This document shows positions 8,634 to 17,438 of a DNA stretch of 64,000 nt, one piece after another (position 1 is the stretch's first letter; each line of letters begins with the position of its first letter). The stretch covers positions 6,331,605 to 6,395,604 of the forward strand of contig NZ_CM001489.1 of assembly GCF_000262465.1 (NCBI RefSeq). The letters run 5' to 3'. The notes under the pieces are model-generated. The model saw only the letters and a program-made list of their open reading frames with translations. It had not been told where the DNA came from and did no database searches. Made by a program: the position numbers and the translations under genes. This DNA comes from Frankia sp. QA3. GTDB taxonomy: Bacteria > Actinomycetota > Actinomycetes > Frankiales > Frankiaceae.

Positions 8634-9584
8634 TCAGGACGTAGGCGTCTCGACGTCCTGGGCCAGCCATGAGCGCGTGCCGAAGCGTGTCACCGACCGG
8701 GCCGCGACCTGCGATGCCGCGGCGAGTGCGGCCACCATCCCGGCGGTGGTGAGCCGGGGCAGGACCGCGATCGACCAGGCGAACGCGCCGTGGAACACGT
8801 CGCCGGCGCCGAGGGTGTCCACCGCGCGGACGGCGGGGGGCCGGATCTCCCCGCCGGCGTGGGCGGTCGCCCACCGGATCGGGCCGGGACCGTGGGTCAC
8901 CGCGGCGAACGAGGGACCGCGCGCCAGCAGATAGCGCAGCACCCCGTCCGGGTCGCCGCCGCCGACTCCCGGCGGCCGGAAGGCGTTTCCGCAGAGCGCC
9001 ACATCGACGTGGGGGAGCAGCCGCTCGGTGCCCGGCTTCCAGGAGCCGCCGTCGAACACCACGGGCGCCCGCCCGGCCGAGCCCAGGACGTCGACGGCGA
9101 CGTCGAGCTGGTGGCCGTCGACGAGGACGACATCCGCCCCGGCGAGCAGGGCCCGCGCGGCGCCCGCGGCCGCCGGCGCGGCACCCGGCAGCGCGCCGTG
9201 CGCGGACACCACCGCCCGCTCCCCGCCCGCCGCGTTGACCATGATCGCGGATACCGGCAGGATCGGTTCCCCCGGCCGTAGATCGTGATGTCGGATCCCG
9301 AGCGTGGCGAGATCCTCCTGGGCCGCGGCGGCCAGCGGCCCGGACCCGACCGCGCTGACGAGCGTGGCCCGTCCCCCGAGATGGGCGAAGGCCACGGCCG
9401 CGCCCGTCGCCGGGCCGCCCGCGGCGACCACCAGATCCTCGGCGACGATCTTCTCGTCGGGTTCGGGTGGGCGTCGGACCAGGTAGATCGTGTCGAGGGT
9501 CGTGAGGCCGACGAACAGTCCGGCCGGCCGGGCGGCCCCGTCCCGAATCGGCCGGGCCCCAGCCTCGGCACTCTGCTTCGCCAT
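8634..9584 (-). CDS. PfkB-family carbohydrate kinase
   Basis: A 316-aa ribokinase-type sugar kinase. The PfkB signature 2, DTLGAGDVFHGAF, lies near residue 255 with the catalytic Asp in GAGD. The N-terminal GLTTLDTIYLV and AAGGPATGAAVA segments match the substrate-binding half. The substrate (ribose, fructose, adenosine or another) cannot be set from motifs. ATG 9584 is chosen over the ATGs at 9599 and 9596 because GGGAGG lies just before it. It is convergent with the P-loop kinase. About 270 bp of AT-richer DNA upstream (9600-9850) separates it from the next, divergent gene and should hold both promoters. Confidence 0.9.
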   Translation of the reverse strand: MAKQSAEAGARPIRDGAARPAGLFVGLTTLDTIYLVRRPPEPDEKIVAEDLVVAAGGPATGAAVAFAHLGGRATLVSAVGSGPLAAAAQEDLATLGIRHHDLRPGEPILPVSAIMVNAAGGERAVVSAHGALPGAAPAAAGAARALLAGADVVLVDGHQLDVAVDVLGSAGRAPVVFDGGSWKPGTERLLPHVDVALCGNAFRPPGVGGGDPDGVLRYLLARGPSFAAVTHGPGPIRWATAHAGGEIRPPAVRAVDTLGAGDVFHGAFAWSIAVLPRLTTAGMVAALAAASQVAARSVTRFGTRSWLAQDVETPTS

Positions 9585-9852
9585 GCGCCCTCCCATCACC
9601 GACCCGGATCCGATCCGGGCTGCGCCGGGCAGGATTCGGTACCACCGTCCTGAGTATTCAGATAACTGCGGTTCGGCGCAAAGATGTCACCCAGCCGAGC
9701 CGGTTCTAATACGGTGCTTCAAGGTCTTGTCCGTTCATCGTGACGGAAACATCGTTGTCGGTTTTTCTGGTCTCCTTGTCGTAGCGGTAAAAGGTGGATG
9801 TCGTTTTGTCCGTCCTCTTCTGCTAAAGGTCCGGCTTAGTTAGACAGGCGGC

Positions 9853-10908
9853 GTGCGGGTACGAATGGCGCGCCGATGGGGCGCGAGCGTGGTGTTGCTG
9901 ACCGTCACCAGCGTGGCCGGTGGCGCGATGTACTGGCCGGCCGGTGAGGCCACGGGGTCGGCGGGGGCGGGTGGCTCTGTAGCTGCCGGCGTGCCTGCCA
10001 CGGTGTCGGCCACGGCGGCGGGAGACCTCGAGCCGATCAGCCCGGCGCTGGTGCGCCGCCGGGTGGAGGCTGCGGGGACGCAGGCGCCGTCATCGGTGCT
10101 CGGCACGGCGCTGCGGCCCACGGCGCTCGCCGTGCCCGAGCCGCGCACCGTCGTCGAGCCGATCGCGGCGGCGCGTGGCGCCGCGTCGACCGGCCTGGCG
10201 GCGAGGTTCCGCCGCTACCTCGCGGGCCGGCCGGGTCACGTCAGCGTCGCCATGTACGACGCGGTCGCCGGCACCACGGCCGTCTACACCGACCCGGCCG
10301 TCGCCGGCTACGAGACGGCGAGTTCGGTCAAGCTCGACATCCTCACGGCGCTCGTGCAGCGGGCGGGCGCATCGGGGCGGCTCACGGCCCGCGAGCAGGC
10401 GCTCGCCCGGCGGATGATCTCGGTCAGCGACAACGCGGCGGCGAGCGCCCTGTGGGCCGACGTCGGCGGCGCGCCCGCGATGAACGCGTTCTTCGCCCGT
10501 CTCGGCATGCACGCGACGACGGCGGGCCCGGGCGGCAAGTGGGGGCTGACCCGGACCACCGGGGCCGACCAGCTCGCCGTGCTGCGCGCTCTCTCCTACC
10601 CGGGCACCCTGTCGGCCGCCGGGCGCGCCGTGGTGAGCGGCCTGCTGAAGACCGTGATCCCGGCGCAGCGGTGGGGCCTGACCGGCGGCGTGCCGGCGGG
10701 GGTCCGGGTGGAGCTGAAGAACGGCTGGCTGCCCCGCACCAGCGGCTGGGTGATCACCAGCCTGGCGCATGTCCGCGGCGCCGGACGCGACTACGTCATG
10801 GCCGTCTACACGAAGAACGGCCCGACCATGCGGTCGGGCATCACCACGGTGCAGGGGCTGTCCGCGCTGGCCTGGCAGGCGGCGAGGGCCTCCGCGGCCG
10901 TCGGATAG
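9853..10908 (+). CDS. Class A beta-lactamase-like serine hydrolase, exported
   Basis: A 351-aa protein with an N-terminal hydrophobic export segment (about 9-28). Class A/PBP-type active-site motifs are SSVK at about 157-160, SDN at about 192-194 and KNG (in place of KTG) at about 289-291. The omega-loop motif ExxLN with the deacylating Glu is not seen; the region reads GPGGKWGLTRTTG. True beta-lactamase turnover is doubtful, and a slowly acylating or peptidoglycan-related role is more likely. GTG 9853 is used; ATG 9865 is an alternative. The stop codon lies in a 14-bp tandem repeat. Confidence 0.8.
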   Translation: MRVRMARRWGASVVLLTVTSVAGGAMYWPAGEATGSAGAGGSVAAGVPATVSATAAGDLEPISPALVRRRVEAAGTQAPSSVLGTALRPTALAVPEPRTVVEPIAAARGAASTGLAARFRRYLAGRPGHVSVAMYDAVAGTTAVYTDPAVAGYETASSVKLDILTALVQRAGASGRLTAREQALARRMISVSDNAAASALWADVGGAPAMNAFFARLGMHATTAGPGGKWGLTRTTGADQLAVLRALSYPGTLSAAGRAVVSGLLKTVIPAQRWGLTGGVPAGVRVELKNGWLPRTSGWVITSLAHVRGAGRDYVMAVYTKNGPTMRSGITTVQGLSALAWQAARASAAVG

Positions 10909-10927
10909 CGGCCGTCGGATAGCGGCC
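10894..10927. repeat. 14-bp tandem repeat spanning a stop codon
   Basis: Two full copies and a partial third of GCGGCCGTCGGATA. The TAG stop of the beta-lactamase-like gene (10906-10908) bridges the first and second copies. Confidence 0.85.
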
Positions 10928-11031
10928 TCGTCCCCCCGTCGCGTGCTCCGGACCGGGAGCTGTACCTCGGCCCGCGACGGGGGTGCGTGCGTACTGCGGA
11001 TGCGGTGGGTCCCCGCTGCGGCGGCCCGAGA

Positions 11032-12441
11032 TCAGCCGCTGAAGCGGGCGACGGCCCGCATCTTGTTCATCGCGTCGAGCGCCGCGACCTTGTAGGACTC
11101 GGCCAGCGTCGGGTAGTTGAACACGCTGTCGACCAGGTAGTCGATGGTGCCGTCGCAGCCCATCACGGTCTGGCCGATGTGGATCAGCTCCGTGGCGCCG
11201 GTCCCGAAGACGTGCACCCCGAGCAGGTGCCGGTCCTCCGGGCTGACCAGCAGTTTCAGCATCCCGTACGAGTCGCCCAGGATCGCGCCGCGGGCCAGCT
11301 CCCGGTACCGGGCGATGCCCACCTCGAACGGGATCGCGAGCTCGGTGAGCTCGTCCTCGGTCCGCCCGACGTAGGAGATCTCCGGGATCGTGTAGATCCC
11401 GATCGGCATGAGCTCCGCCCGCATCGCGTTGACGTTCTCGCCGCACGCGGCGTAGGCCGCCAACCGGCCCTGCTCCATCGAGGTCGCGGCGAGCGCCGGG
11501 AAACCGATCACGTCGCCCACGGCGTAGATGTGCTCGACCTCGGTGCGGAAGTCGGAGCCGACCTTGATCCGGCCGCGGTTGTCCGCGGACAGCCCCGCCG
11601 CCGGCAGGTTGAGGATGTCGGTGAGCCCCTGGCGTCCGGCCGAGTACATCACCGTGTCCGCAGGCAGCTTCTTGCCGCTCTCCAGCAGGGTGAGCGTCCC
11701 GCCGTTGTGCCGCTCGACCGACACCACCGACTCGCGGAAACGGAACGTCACCGCCAGGTCCCGCAACTGGTACTTCAGGGCCTCGACGATCTCGACGTCG
11801 CAGAAGTCCAGCATGCGGTCCCGCCGCTCGACGACCGTCACCTTGGTGCCGAGCGCGGCGAACATCGAGGCGTACTCGATGCCGATCACCCCGGCGCCGA
11901 CGACGACCATCGACCGCGGCAGCCGTTCCAGGGCCAGGATCTGGTCGCTGTCGACCACCGTCCGACCGTCGAAGTCGACCGTGTCCGGCCGCGCGGGCCG
12001 GGTGCCGGTGGCGATGATGATCCGCTCGGCCGAGACCCGCCGGTCCTCGATGTCGCCGGCCGCCCGCACGCTCACCGTGTGCGGGTCGATGAAGCTCGCC
12101 AGACCCGTCAGCAGCGTGACGTGGTTGCGGCTGAGCTGGTTGCGGATGACGTCGATCTCTCGGCTGATGACATGTCTGGTCCGGGCCGACAGGTCACCCA
12201 CGGTGATGTCGTCTTTGACCCGGTAGCTCGACCCGTACAGCTCGCGCTGCGACATGCCGGTCAGATAGAGAACGGCCTCCCGAAGCGTCTTGGACGGGAT
12301 CGTGCCAGTGTTGATGCTGACACCGCCGATCATCTCCCGCTTGTCCACGATCGCGACCCGCCGGCCGAGCTTGGCTGCCGCGATCGCAGCCTTCTGCCCG
12401 CCGGGTCCGGACCCGATGACGAGGACGTCATAGTCGAACAC
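11032..12441 (-). CDS. sthA: Soluble pyridine nucleotide transhydrogenase
   Basis: A flavoprotein of the lipoamide dehydrogenase fold that moves reducing equivalents between NADPH and NAD+. FAD motif GSGPGG near the start, second Rossmann motif GAGVIGIEYA, and a C-terminal dimer interface. The redox-disulphide region reads GGVSINTGTIPSKTL, so both Cys of dihydrolipoamide dehydrogenase are absent; with the TIPSK context this points to SthA. GTG 12441 has GGGGAGG 5 nt upstream. The open frame extends 44 codons further but without similarity. The 469-aa length matches the family. Confidence 0.93.
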   Translation of the reverse strand: MFDYDVLVIGSGPGGQKAAIAAAKLGRRVAIVDKREMIGGVSINTGTIPSKTLREAVLYLTGMSQRELYGSSYRVKDDITVGDLSARTRHVISREIDVIRNQLSRNHVTLLTGLASFIDPHTVSVRAAGDIEDRRVSAERIIIATGTRPARPDTVDFDGRTVVDSDQILALERLPRSMVVVGAGVIGIEYASMFAALGTKVTVVERRDRMLDFCDVEIVEALKYQLRDLAVTFRFRESVVSVERHNGGTLTLLESGKKLPADTVMYSAGRQGLTDILNLPAAGLSADNRGRIKVGSDFRTEVEHIYAVGDVIGFPALAATSMEQGRLAAYAACGENVNAMRAELMPIGIYTIPEISYVGRTEDELTELAIPFEVGIARYRELARGAILGDSYGMLKLLVSPEDRHLLGVHVFGTGATELIHIGQTVMGCDGTIDYLVDSVFNYPTLAESYKVAALDAMNKMRAVARFSG

Positions 12442-12786
12442 CGTCACCTCCCCGCATTCTTTCCGGCTCCCGGTGAAGCAGAGGCTATCTGGCTGGAGCG
12501 GGTGGATCGGCATGTTGCACGGTCTTGTTACGTTTATTTCTTCTCCGTGCTTTCCCCCGAGGGTTTCAGCCACGCGATATCACGGCCAGTAGACGGTTGC
12601 GATCCGTCCGTGATAACCGAGACGTGCCGGCGGCTGGCCCTCCCGGGCCGGGCCGAGCCGAGCCGTTGCCGTGCAGGGCCCCGGCGGGTCGGGCGCGTAG
12701 CGGAGTCGGATGGTCTCCGCGGGACCGTCCTAAATTCGTGCCGCCGCCACCCGTAACGAACGGGCTGCCGTCTCGTTAGATCTCAT

Positions 12787-12831
12787 GCGGGGGTCGTGGA
12801 GGCTGTCTGGGGGGTCTTCCACGACCCCCGC
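12787..12831. terminator. Long perfect hairpin between sthA and fumC
   Basis: GCGGGGGTCGTGGA at 12787-12800 pairs exactly with 12818-12831 (14 bp, 17-nt loop). There is no U-tract on either strand. It lies about 270 bp past the fumC stop and upstream of sthA. The other 600 bp of this gap shows no gene. Confidence 0.5.
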
Positions 12832-13029
12832 CGCGCCACCGCTGCGTCACCGCTGTCGGGACGGACGCCCACCCGCTACGGGAGGTGCGCTGGGAGCGGT
12901 GACGGGCGGGGGGAGTGGCGCCGGACGCCGGCTCCGGAGTGACCCTCCGGAGCCGGCCGGTCCGGCCGAAGACCGACAGCTCCGCCCGGCCGGCCCCGGC
13001 GGCGGTCCGAGCCGTCACCGCCCGGCGCC

Positions 13030-13110
13030 GGTGGGCCGCCTACCGGGTGGGCCGCCTACCGGGTGGGCCGCCTACCGGGTGGATCGCCTACCGGGTGGAT
13101 CGCCTACGGG
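13030..13110. repeat. 16-bp tandem repeat spanning the fumC stop
   Basis: About five units of TACCGGGTGGGCCGCC with a 16-bp period; later units carry GGATCGCC. The fumC stop (13104-13106 on the minus strand) is the TA of the last unit. Confidence 0.88.
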
Positions 13111-14495
13111 TGGGTCATCGAGAGCACGTCGAGGGCGGCGTCGAGCTGGGCCTCGGTGAGCTTGCCGGCCTCGATGTAGCCACGCTCGATCACCACCTCG
13201 CGGATCGTCTTCTCCTCGGCGAGGGACAGCTTCGCCACCTTGGCCGCCTCCTCGTACCCGATGTACTTGTTCAGCGGCGTCACGATGGACGGCGAGGACT
13301 CGGCGTAGCGGCGGCAGCGCTCGACGTTGGCGACGATCCCGTCGACGCAGCGGTCCGCGAGCAGCCGGCTGATCGTGGACAGGATGTGGATCGACTCCAG
13401 CAGGTTGCGCGCGATCACCGGCAGCATCACGTTGAGCTCGAAGTTCCCGGCCGAACCGCCGAAGGCGACCGCCGCGTCGTTCCCGACGACCTGCGCGACG
13501 ACCTGGCAGACCGCTTCCGGGATGACCGGGTTCACCTTGCCGGGCATGATCGACGAGCCGGGCTGCAGGTCCGGCAGGTGAATCTCGCCGAGGCCGGCCC
13601 GCGGCCCCGATGAGGCCCAGCGCAGGTCGTTGGCAATCTTGTAGAGCGAGATGGCGACGACCCGCAGCACCCCGGACGCCTCGACCAGGCCGTCGCGCGA
13701 CGCCTGCGCCTCGAAGTGGTTACGCGCCTCGGTCAGCGGCAGACCCGTGCTGGCGGCCAGTTCCTCGATCACCGCGGCGGAGAAGCCGGGCGGGGTGTTG
13801 ATGCCGGTGCCGACGGCCGTGCCGCCCAGCGGCAGCTCGCCGACCCGCGGCAGGGCCACGTTCAGGCGCTCGACGCCGAGGCGGACCGCCGCGGCGTAGC
13901 CGCCGAACTCCTGACCGAGCGTCACCGGAGTCGCGTCCATCAGGTGCGTCCGCCCGGACTTCACCACATCCGCGAACTCGGTCTCCTTGCGGCCGAGCGA
14001 GGCGGCGAGGTGCTCCAGCGCCGGGATCAGCTCCTGCACGATCCCCTGGGTCGCGGCCACGTGGATCGACGACGGGAAGACGTCGTTCGACGACTGCGAC
14101 GCGTTCACGTGGTCGTTCGGGTGCACCGCCCGGCCGAGCCGCTCGGACGCCAGCGACGCCAGTACCTCGTTGGTGTTCATGTTCGACGACGTGCCGCTGC
14201 CGGTCTGGAACACGTCCAGGGGGAACTGGTCGTCCCAGTCGCCGCGTGCCACCTCGGCCGCCGCGTCCGCGATCGCCTCGGCGATGTCGGCGTCGAGCAC
14301 CCCGAGCTTGGCGTTCACCGTCGCCGCCGCCGCCTTGATCCGCGCGAGCGCCTGGATGTGCGCGCGGGAGATCCGCTGGCCGGAGACGGGAAAGTTCTCC
14401 ACCGCCCGCTGCGTCTGGGCCCGCCACCGGGCCGATGCCGGCACCCGGACGTCGCCCATGCTGTCGTGCTCGATGCGGTATTCCTGCTCGCTCAT
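13104..14495 (-). CDS. fumC: Fumarate hydratase class II
   Basis: Hydrates fumarate to L-malate in the TCA cycle. It is a homotetrameric, iron-free cytoplasmic enzyme. The signature GSSIMPGKVNP, the TGSGTSSNMNTNEV substrate segment and SGRTHLMDATPVTLGQE are all present. The 463-aa length is normal. Start ATG 14495 (SEQEYRIEHDSMG follows) has a purine-rich GAGAACGGG upstream. The stop lies in a 16-bp tandem repeat. Class II fumarase near ispH and glpX is a usual actinobacterial neighbourhood. Confidence 0.97.
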   Translation of the reverse strand: MSEQEYRIEHDSMGDVRVPASARWRAQTQRAVENFPVSGQRISRAHIQALARIKAAAATVNAKLGVLDADIAEAIADAAAEVARGDWDDQFPLDVFQTGSGTSSNMNTNEVLASLASERLGRAVHPNDHVNASQSSNDVFPSSIHVAATQGIVQELIPALEHLAASLGRKETEFADVVKSGRTHLMDATPVTLGQEFGGYAAAVRLGVERLNVALPRVGELPLGGTAVGTGINTPPGFSAAVIEELAASTGLPLTEARNHFEAQASRDGLVEASGVLRVVAISLYKIANDLRWASSGPRAGLGEIHLPDLQPGSSIMPGKVNPVIPEAVCQVVAQVVGNDAAVAFGGSAGNFELNVMLPVIARNLLESIHILSTISRLLADRCVDGIVANVERCRRYAESSPSIVTPLNKYIGYEEAAKVAKLSLAEEKTIREVVIERGYIEAGKLTEAQLDAALDVLSMTHP

Positions 14496-14668
14496 GCGCC
14501 CGTTCTCCCGATGTTCCGTCGCCGTTGACCTGCATCTGACCAGCACCGCACGCCGGTGCCCACCGCCCGGCGAGAGGCCGTCTGGACAGCGGCCCCAGGG
14601 CCGACCCTAGGACATGTCGGGCTACTGGTGCCCGCGCCGCACTGGCGCATGGGAGCTCTCACACCTTT

Positions 14669-14699
14669 CCCCATGAAGTGCCTTCGGCACTTCATGGGG
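14669..14699. terminator. 14-bp hairpin with UUCG loop
   Basis: CCCCATGAAGTGC and GCACTTCATGGGG close a C(UUCG)G tetraloop: a perfect, very stable stem. It is the outermost of three UUCG hairpins in the ispH-fumC gap. No U-tract follows on the ispH strand. Confidence 0.65.
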
Positions 14700-14702
14700 C
14701 CC

Positions 14703-14883
14703 CTGGTCTTGGGCGCCGTGCGGGTCTCGGTCAGCTCGCCTTCGGCGAGCTTTCCTGGGGACGGTGGCCGAGGTGGTCGTCCGCGTCCATGGCGCTGCCT
14801 GGTCTTGGGCGCCGTGCGGGTCTCGGTCAGCTCGCCTTCGGCGAGCTTTCCTGGGGACGGTGGCCGAGGTGGTCGTCCGCGTC
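14703..14883. repeat. 85-bp direct duplication, each copy with a UUCG hairpin
   Basis: 14703-14787 and 14799-14883 are the same 85-bp sequence as far as I can align by eye, 11 nt apart. Each holds AGCTCGC-CTTCGG-CGAGCT followed on the plus strand by TTTCC. The block lies past the ispH stop and before fumC, both minus-strand genes. It may be a terminator cassette or a mobile repeat. No coding feature is supported in 14496-14988. Confidence 0.8.
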
Positions 14884-14988
14884 GGGGTCCGTGCGAGTTT
14901 CAGCAATGAGAGACGCCCACTACCCTGCCGCGTGGCGTCGGTGCCACGGGGCGGGGCAGTGGGCGTCGTTGCTGGGCGGCGCGGTGGG

Positions 14989-15954
14989 TCAGGAAGCGGC
15001 GGTCTCGCGCTCGCGGGCGCGGATGTCGCGGCGCAGCTCGGGCGGGAGGGCGAACAGGAGGTGCTCGTCGGCGGAGGTGACCTCCTCGACGTCGTTGAAG
15101 CCTCGCTCGGCGAGCCAGGCCATGACGCCGGTGACGAGCTCCTCGGGGACCGAGGCACCGCTGGTCACGCCGACGGTCTCGACGCCTTCGAGCCAGCTCG
15201 CGTCGACTTCGGTGGAGTCGTCGACGAGGTGGGCGGCGGGGGCGCCGGCGTCGAGCGCGACCTCGACGAGGCGCACCGAGTTCGAGGAGTTCGGCGAGCC
15301 GACGACGATGACGAGGTCGACGGCGCTGGAGATTTCCTTGACGGCCACCTGACGGTTCTGCGTCGCGTAGCAGATGTCGTCGCTCGGCGGACCCTGCAGG
15401 TGCGGGAAGCGCTCACGCAGGGCCTTGACGGTCGTCTGCGTCTCGTCGACGGAGAGGGTGGTCTGGGAGAGGAAGGCGACGTGCTCCGGGTCGCGCACCT
15501 TCACCTTGGCCGCATCCTCGGGACCGTCCACCAGGTGAATGCGGTCAGGCGCCTGGCCAGTGGTGCCGACGACCTCCTCGTGGCCCTCATGGCCGATGAG
15601 CAGGATGTCGTAATCCTCGCGGGCAAACCGACGCGCCTCGGAATGCACCTTGCTGACGAGCGGACAGGTTGCGTCAATGGTGCGCAGTTGACGCGAGGAG
15701 GCCTCCTCGTGCACGGTCGGCGCGACCCCGTGCGCTGAGAAGACCACGGTGGCGCCCTGTGGTACCTCGTCGGTCTCGTCAACGAAGATCGCGCCCTTGG
15801 CCTCCAGCGTCCGTACGACGTGGAGGTTGTGCACGATCTGCTTGCGTACGTAGACCGGCGATCCGTAGAGCTCCAGCGCCTTCTCCACGGTCACGACAGC
15901 TCGATCGACACCGGCGCAGTAGCCGCGCGGCTTGGCAAGAAGGACCCGGCCCAT
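14989..15954 (-). CDS. ispH: 4-hydroxy-3-methylbut-2-enyl diphosphate reductase
   Basis: Last step of the MEP isoprenoid pathway, making IPP and DMAPP. It is an Fe-S enzyme. The three cluster cysteines appear in GYCAGVDRAV, DATCPLVSKVH and DICYATQNRQ. SSNSVRL and the acid TSGASVPEELV motif are also present. Start ATG 15954 lies 7 nt after a TAGACT -10 box (15967-15962 on the minus strand), so the mRNA is probably leaderless. The open frame extends 23 codons upstream without similarity. It is divergent from xseA. Confidence 0.96.
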   Translation of the reverse strand: MGRVLLAKPRGYCAGVDRAVVTVEKALELYGSPVYVRKQIVHNLHVVRTLEAKGAIFVDETDEVPQGATVVFSAHGVAPTVHEEASSRQLRTIDATCPLVSKVHSEARRFAREDYDILLIGHEGHEEVVGTTGQAPDRIHLVDGPEDAAKVKVRDPEHVAFLSQTTLSVDETQTTVKALRERFPHLQGPPSDDICYATQNRQVAVKEISSAVDLVIVVGSPNSSNSVRLVEVALDAGAPAAHLVDDSTEVDASWLEGVETVGVTSGASVPEELVTGVMAWLAERGFNDVEEVTSADEHLLFALPPELRRDIRARERETAAS

Positions 15955-15961
15955 GCTGGGC

Positions 15962-16090
15962 AGTCTACGCGGTGAGGGGCCTGCTGGAAGAGCCGCGGGC
16001 GATGCATCACCTGTTGGCGACATCGCCCGGTCCGGCTCCCGCCACGGGCGCGCGGACTGTTCCAGCCCTGTCGGACGGGCCGGCTACGGT
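15962..16090. promoter_or_regulatory. Divergent leaderless promoters ispH/xseA
   Basis: TAGACT (minus strand, 15967-15962) lies 7 nt before the ispH ATG, and TACGGT (16085-16090) lies 6 nt before the xseA ATG. Neither start has a ribosome site. The 142-bp gap thus carries two back-to-back -10 boxes. Confidence 0.65.
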
Positions 16091-16096
16091 GCCCGA

Positions 16097-17311
16097 ATGG
16101 CCCTGACCTCGACTCCCGAACAGCCCTTGCCGGTTCGCACGGTCTCGCGCGCCCTCGGCGACTGGGTCCACCGGCTCGGCCGGGTGTGGGTTGAGGGACA
16201 GGTCACGCAGCTTGTTCGCCGGCCCGGAATGGGCACTGTTTTCCTCACCCTCAGGGACCCCGTCGCCGACGTGTCGCTGCGGGTCACCTGTCCGCGAGCG
16301 GTCTGTGACGCCGTCGGCCCCGCGCTCGTGGACGGCGCGCGGGTCGTCGTGTGGGGCAAGCCGTCCTTCCACCCCGGCCGCGGCACCCTCGCCCTCGCGG
16401 TGGTGGAGATCCGCCCGCTCGGCGCCGGCGCCCTGCTGGCCCGGCTGGAGCAGCTCAAGGCCACGCTGGCCGCGGAGGGCCTGTTCGCGGCGTCCCGCAA
16501 GCGGCGCCCGCCGTTCCTGCCGGCGGCCGTCGGGTTGATCACCGGGCGGGCCAGCGCCGCGGAGCGTGACGTCGTCGAGAACGCGCGGCGACGCTGGCCG
16601 GCGGTGCGGATCGTGCTGCGGGAGGTGGCCGTCCAAGGCCCCCTGGCGGTGTCCCAGGTCATCGACGCGCTGCGCGAGCTCGACGGCAGGACCGAGGTCG
16701 AGGTGATCGTCATCGCCCGCGGCGGCGGGTCGCTGGAGGACCTGCTGCCCTTCTCCGACGAGGCGCTGCTGCGCGCCGTGGTGGCCGCGCGCACCCCGGT
16801 CGTGTCGGCGATCGGACACGAGCAGGACGCGCCGCTGCTCGACTTCGTCGCCGACGTGCGCGCCTCGACCCCGACGGACGCCGCCAAGCGGGTGGTGCCC
16901 GACGTCGGCGAGCAGACGGTCGCGGTCGCCCAGCTGCGGGCCCGCGCGCGCCGAGTCGTCGAGCACCGGCTCGACCGGGAGGAGCGCCGGCTCGCGGACA
17001 TGCGGGGCCGCCCGGTCCTCGCGGCGCCCGCCCGCGACCTCGCCCGGCGCGCGGACGACGTCGCCGCCCTGCTGGCCCGCTCCCGGCGCTGCGTGCACCA
17101 CGCGCTGGACGTGACGGCGCGCGATCTGGTCGCCACCCGCGCCCGGGTGCGGGCACTGTCCCCGGCAGCGACCCTCGACCGCGGGTATGCCGTCGTGCAG
17201 CGCGCGGCGGACGGCGCGGTCGTGCGCGACCCCGCGGAGGTCGGAAAGGGCGAGCTGCTCGCCATCCGGGTGGCGGGCGGTTCGCTCGGGGCCGCGGTCA
17301 CCGAGGACTGA
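16097..17311 (+). CDS. xseA: Exodeoxyribonuclease VII large subunit
   Basis: The catalytic subunit of ExoVII, which degrades single-stranded DNA in repair. An OB-fold (about 8-95) is followed by the exonuclease domain with GLITGRASAAERDVVENARRR, the conserved ARGGGSLEDLLPF, and VSAIGHEQDAPLLDFVADVRASTPTDAA. A long helical region and C-terminal LDRGYAVV follow. The 404-aa length is typical. ATG 16097 directly follows a leaderless-type -10 box. Its partner xseB lies just downstream but on the opposite strand, which is unusual because the two are normally co-transcribed. Confidence 0.95.
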   Translation: MALTSTPEQPLPVRTVSRALGDWVHRLGRVWVEGQVTQLVRRPGMGTVFLTLRDPVADVSLRVTCPRAVCDAVGPALVDGARVVVWGKPSFHPGRGTLALAVVEIRPLGAGALLARLEQLKATLAAEGLFAASRKRRPPFLPAAVGLITGRASAAERDVVENARRRWPAVRIVLREVAVQGPLAVSQVIDALRELDGRTEVEVIVIARGGGSLEDLLPFSDEALLRAVVAARTPVVSAIGHEQDAPLLDFVADVRASTPTDAAKRVVPDVGEQTVAVAQLRARARRVVEHRLDREERRLADMRGRPVLAAPARDLARRADDVAALLARSRRCVHHALDVTARDLVATRARVRALSPAATLDRGYAVVQRAADGAVVRDPAEVGKGELLAIRVAGGSLGAAVTED

Positions 17312-17338
17312 ACCGCCTCCGCCCGGCGGACGGTCCGC

Positions 17339-17415
17339 TACCCGGCGGGACGACGTTCGGCCCGCGGACGCACCCGGCAGAGGTGTCCGGCGGGACGACG
17401 TTCGGCCCGGCGGCC
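17339..17415. repeat. Direct repeat between xseA and xseB
   Basis: CCGGCGGGACGACGTTCGGC is present twice, at about 17342 and 17389. It lies between the convergent ends of xseA and xseB and may relate to local rearrangement. Confidence 0.7.
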
Positions 17416-17438
17416 GGTGCGGGCGGCCGGTGCGGGCG

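Noticed and set aside
10987..12756. 589-codon plus-strand frame over sthA
   Set aside because: Antisense to a complete transhydrogenase; no motif.
13030..13110. Possible CRISPR array
   Set aside because: Units are head to tail with no spacers, and no cas gene is nearby.
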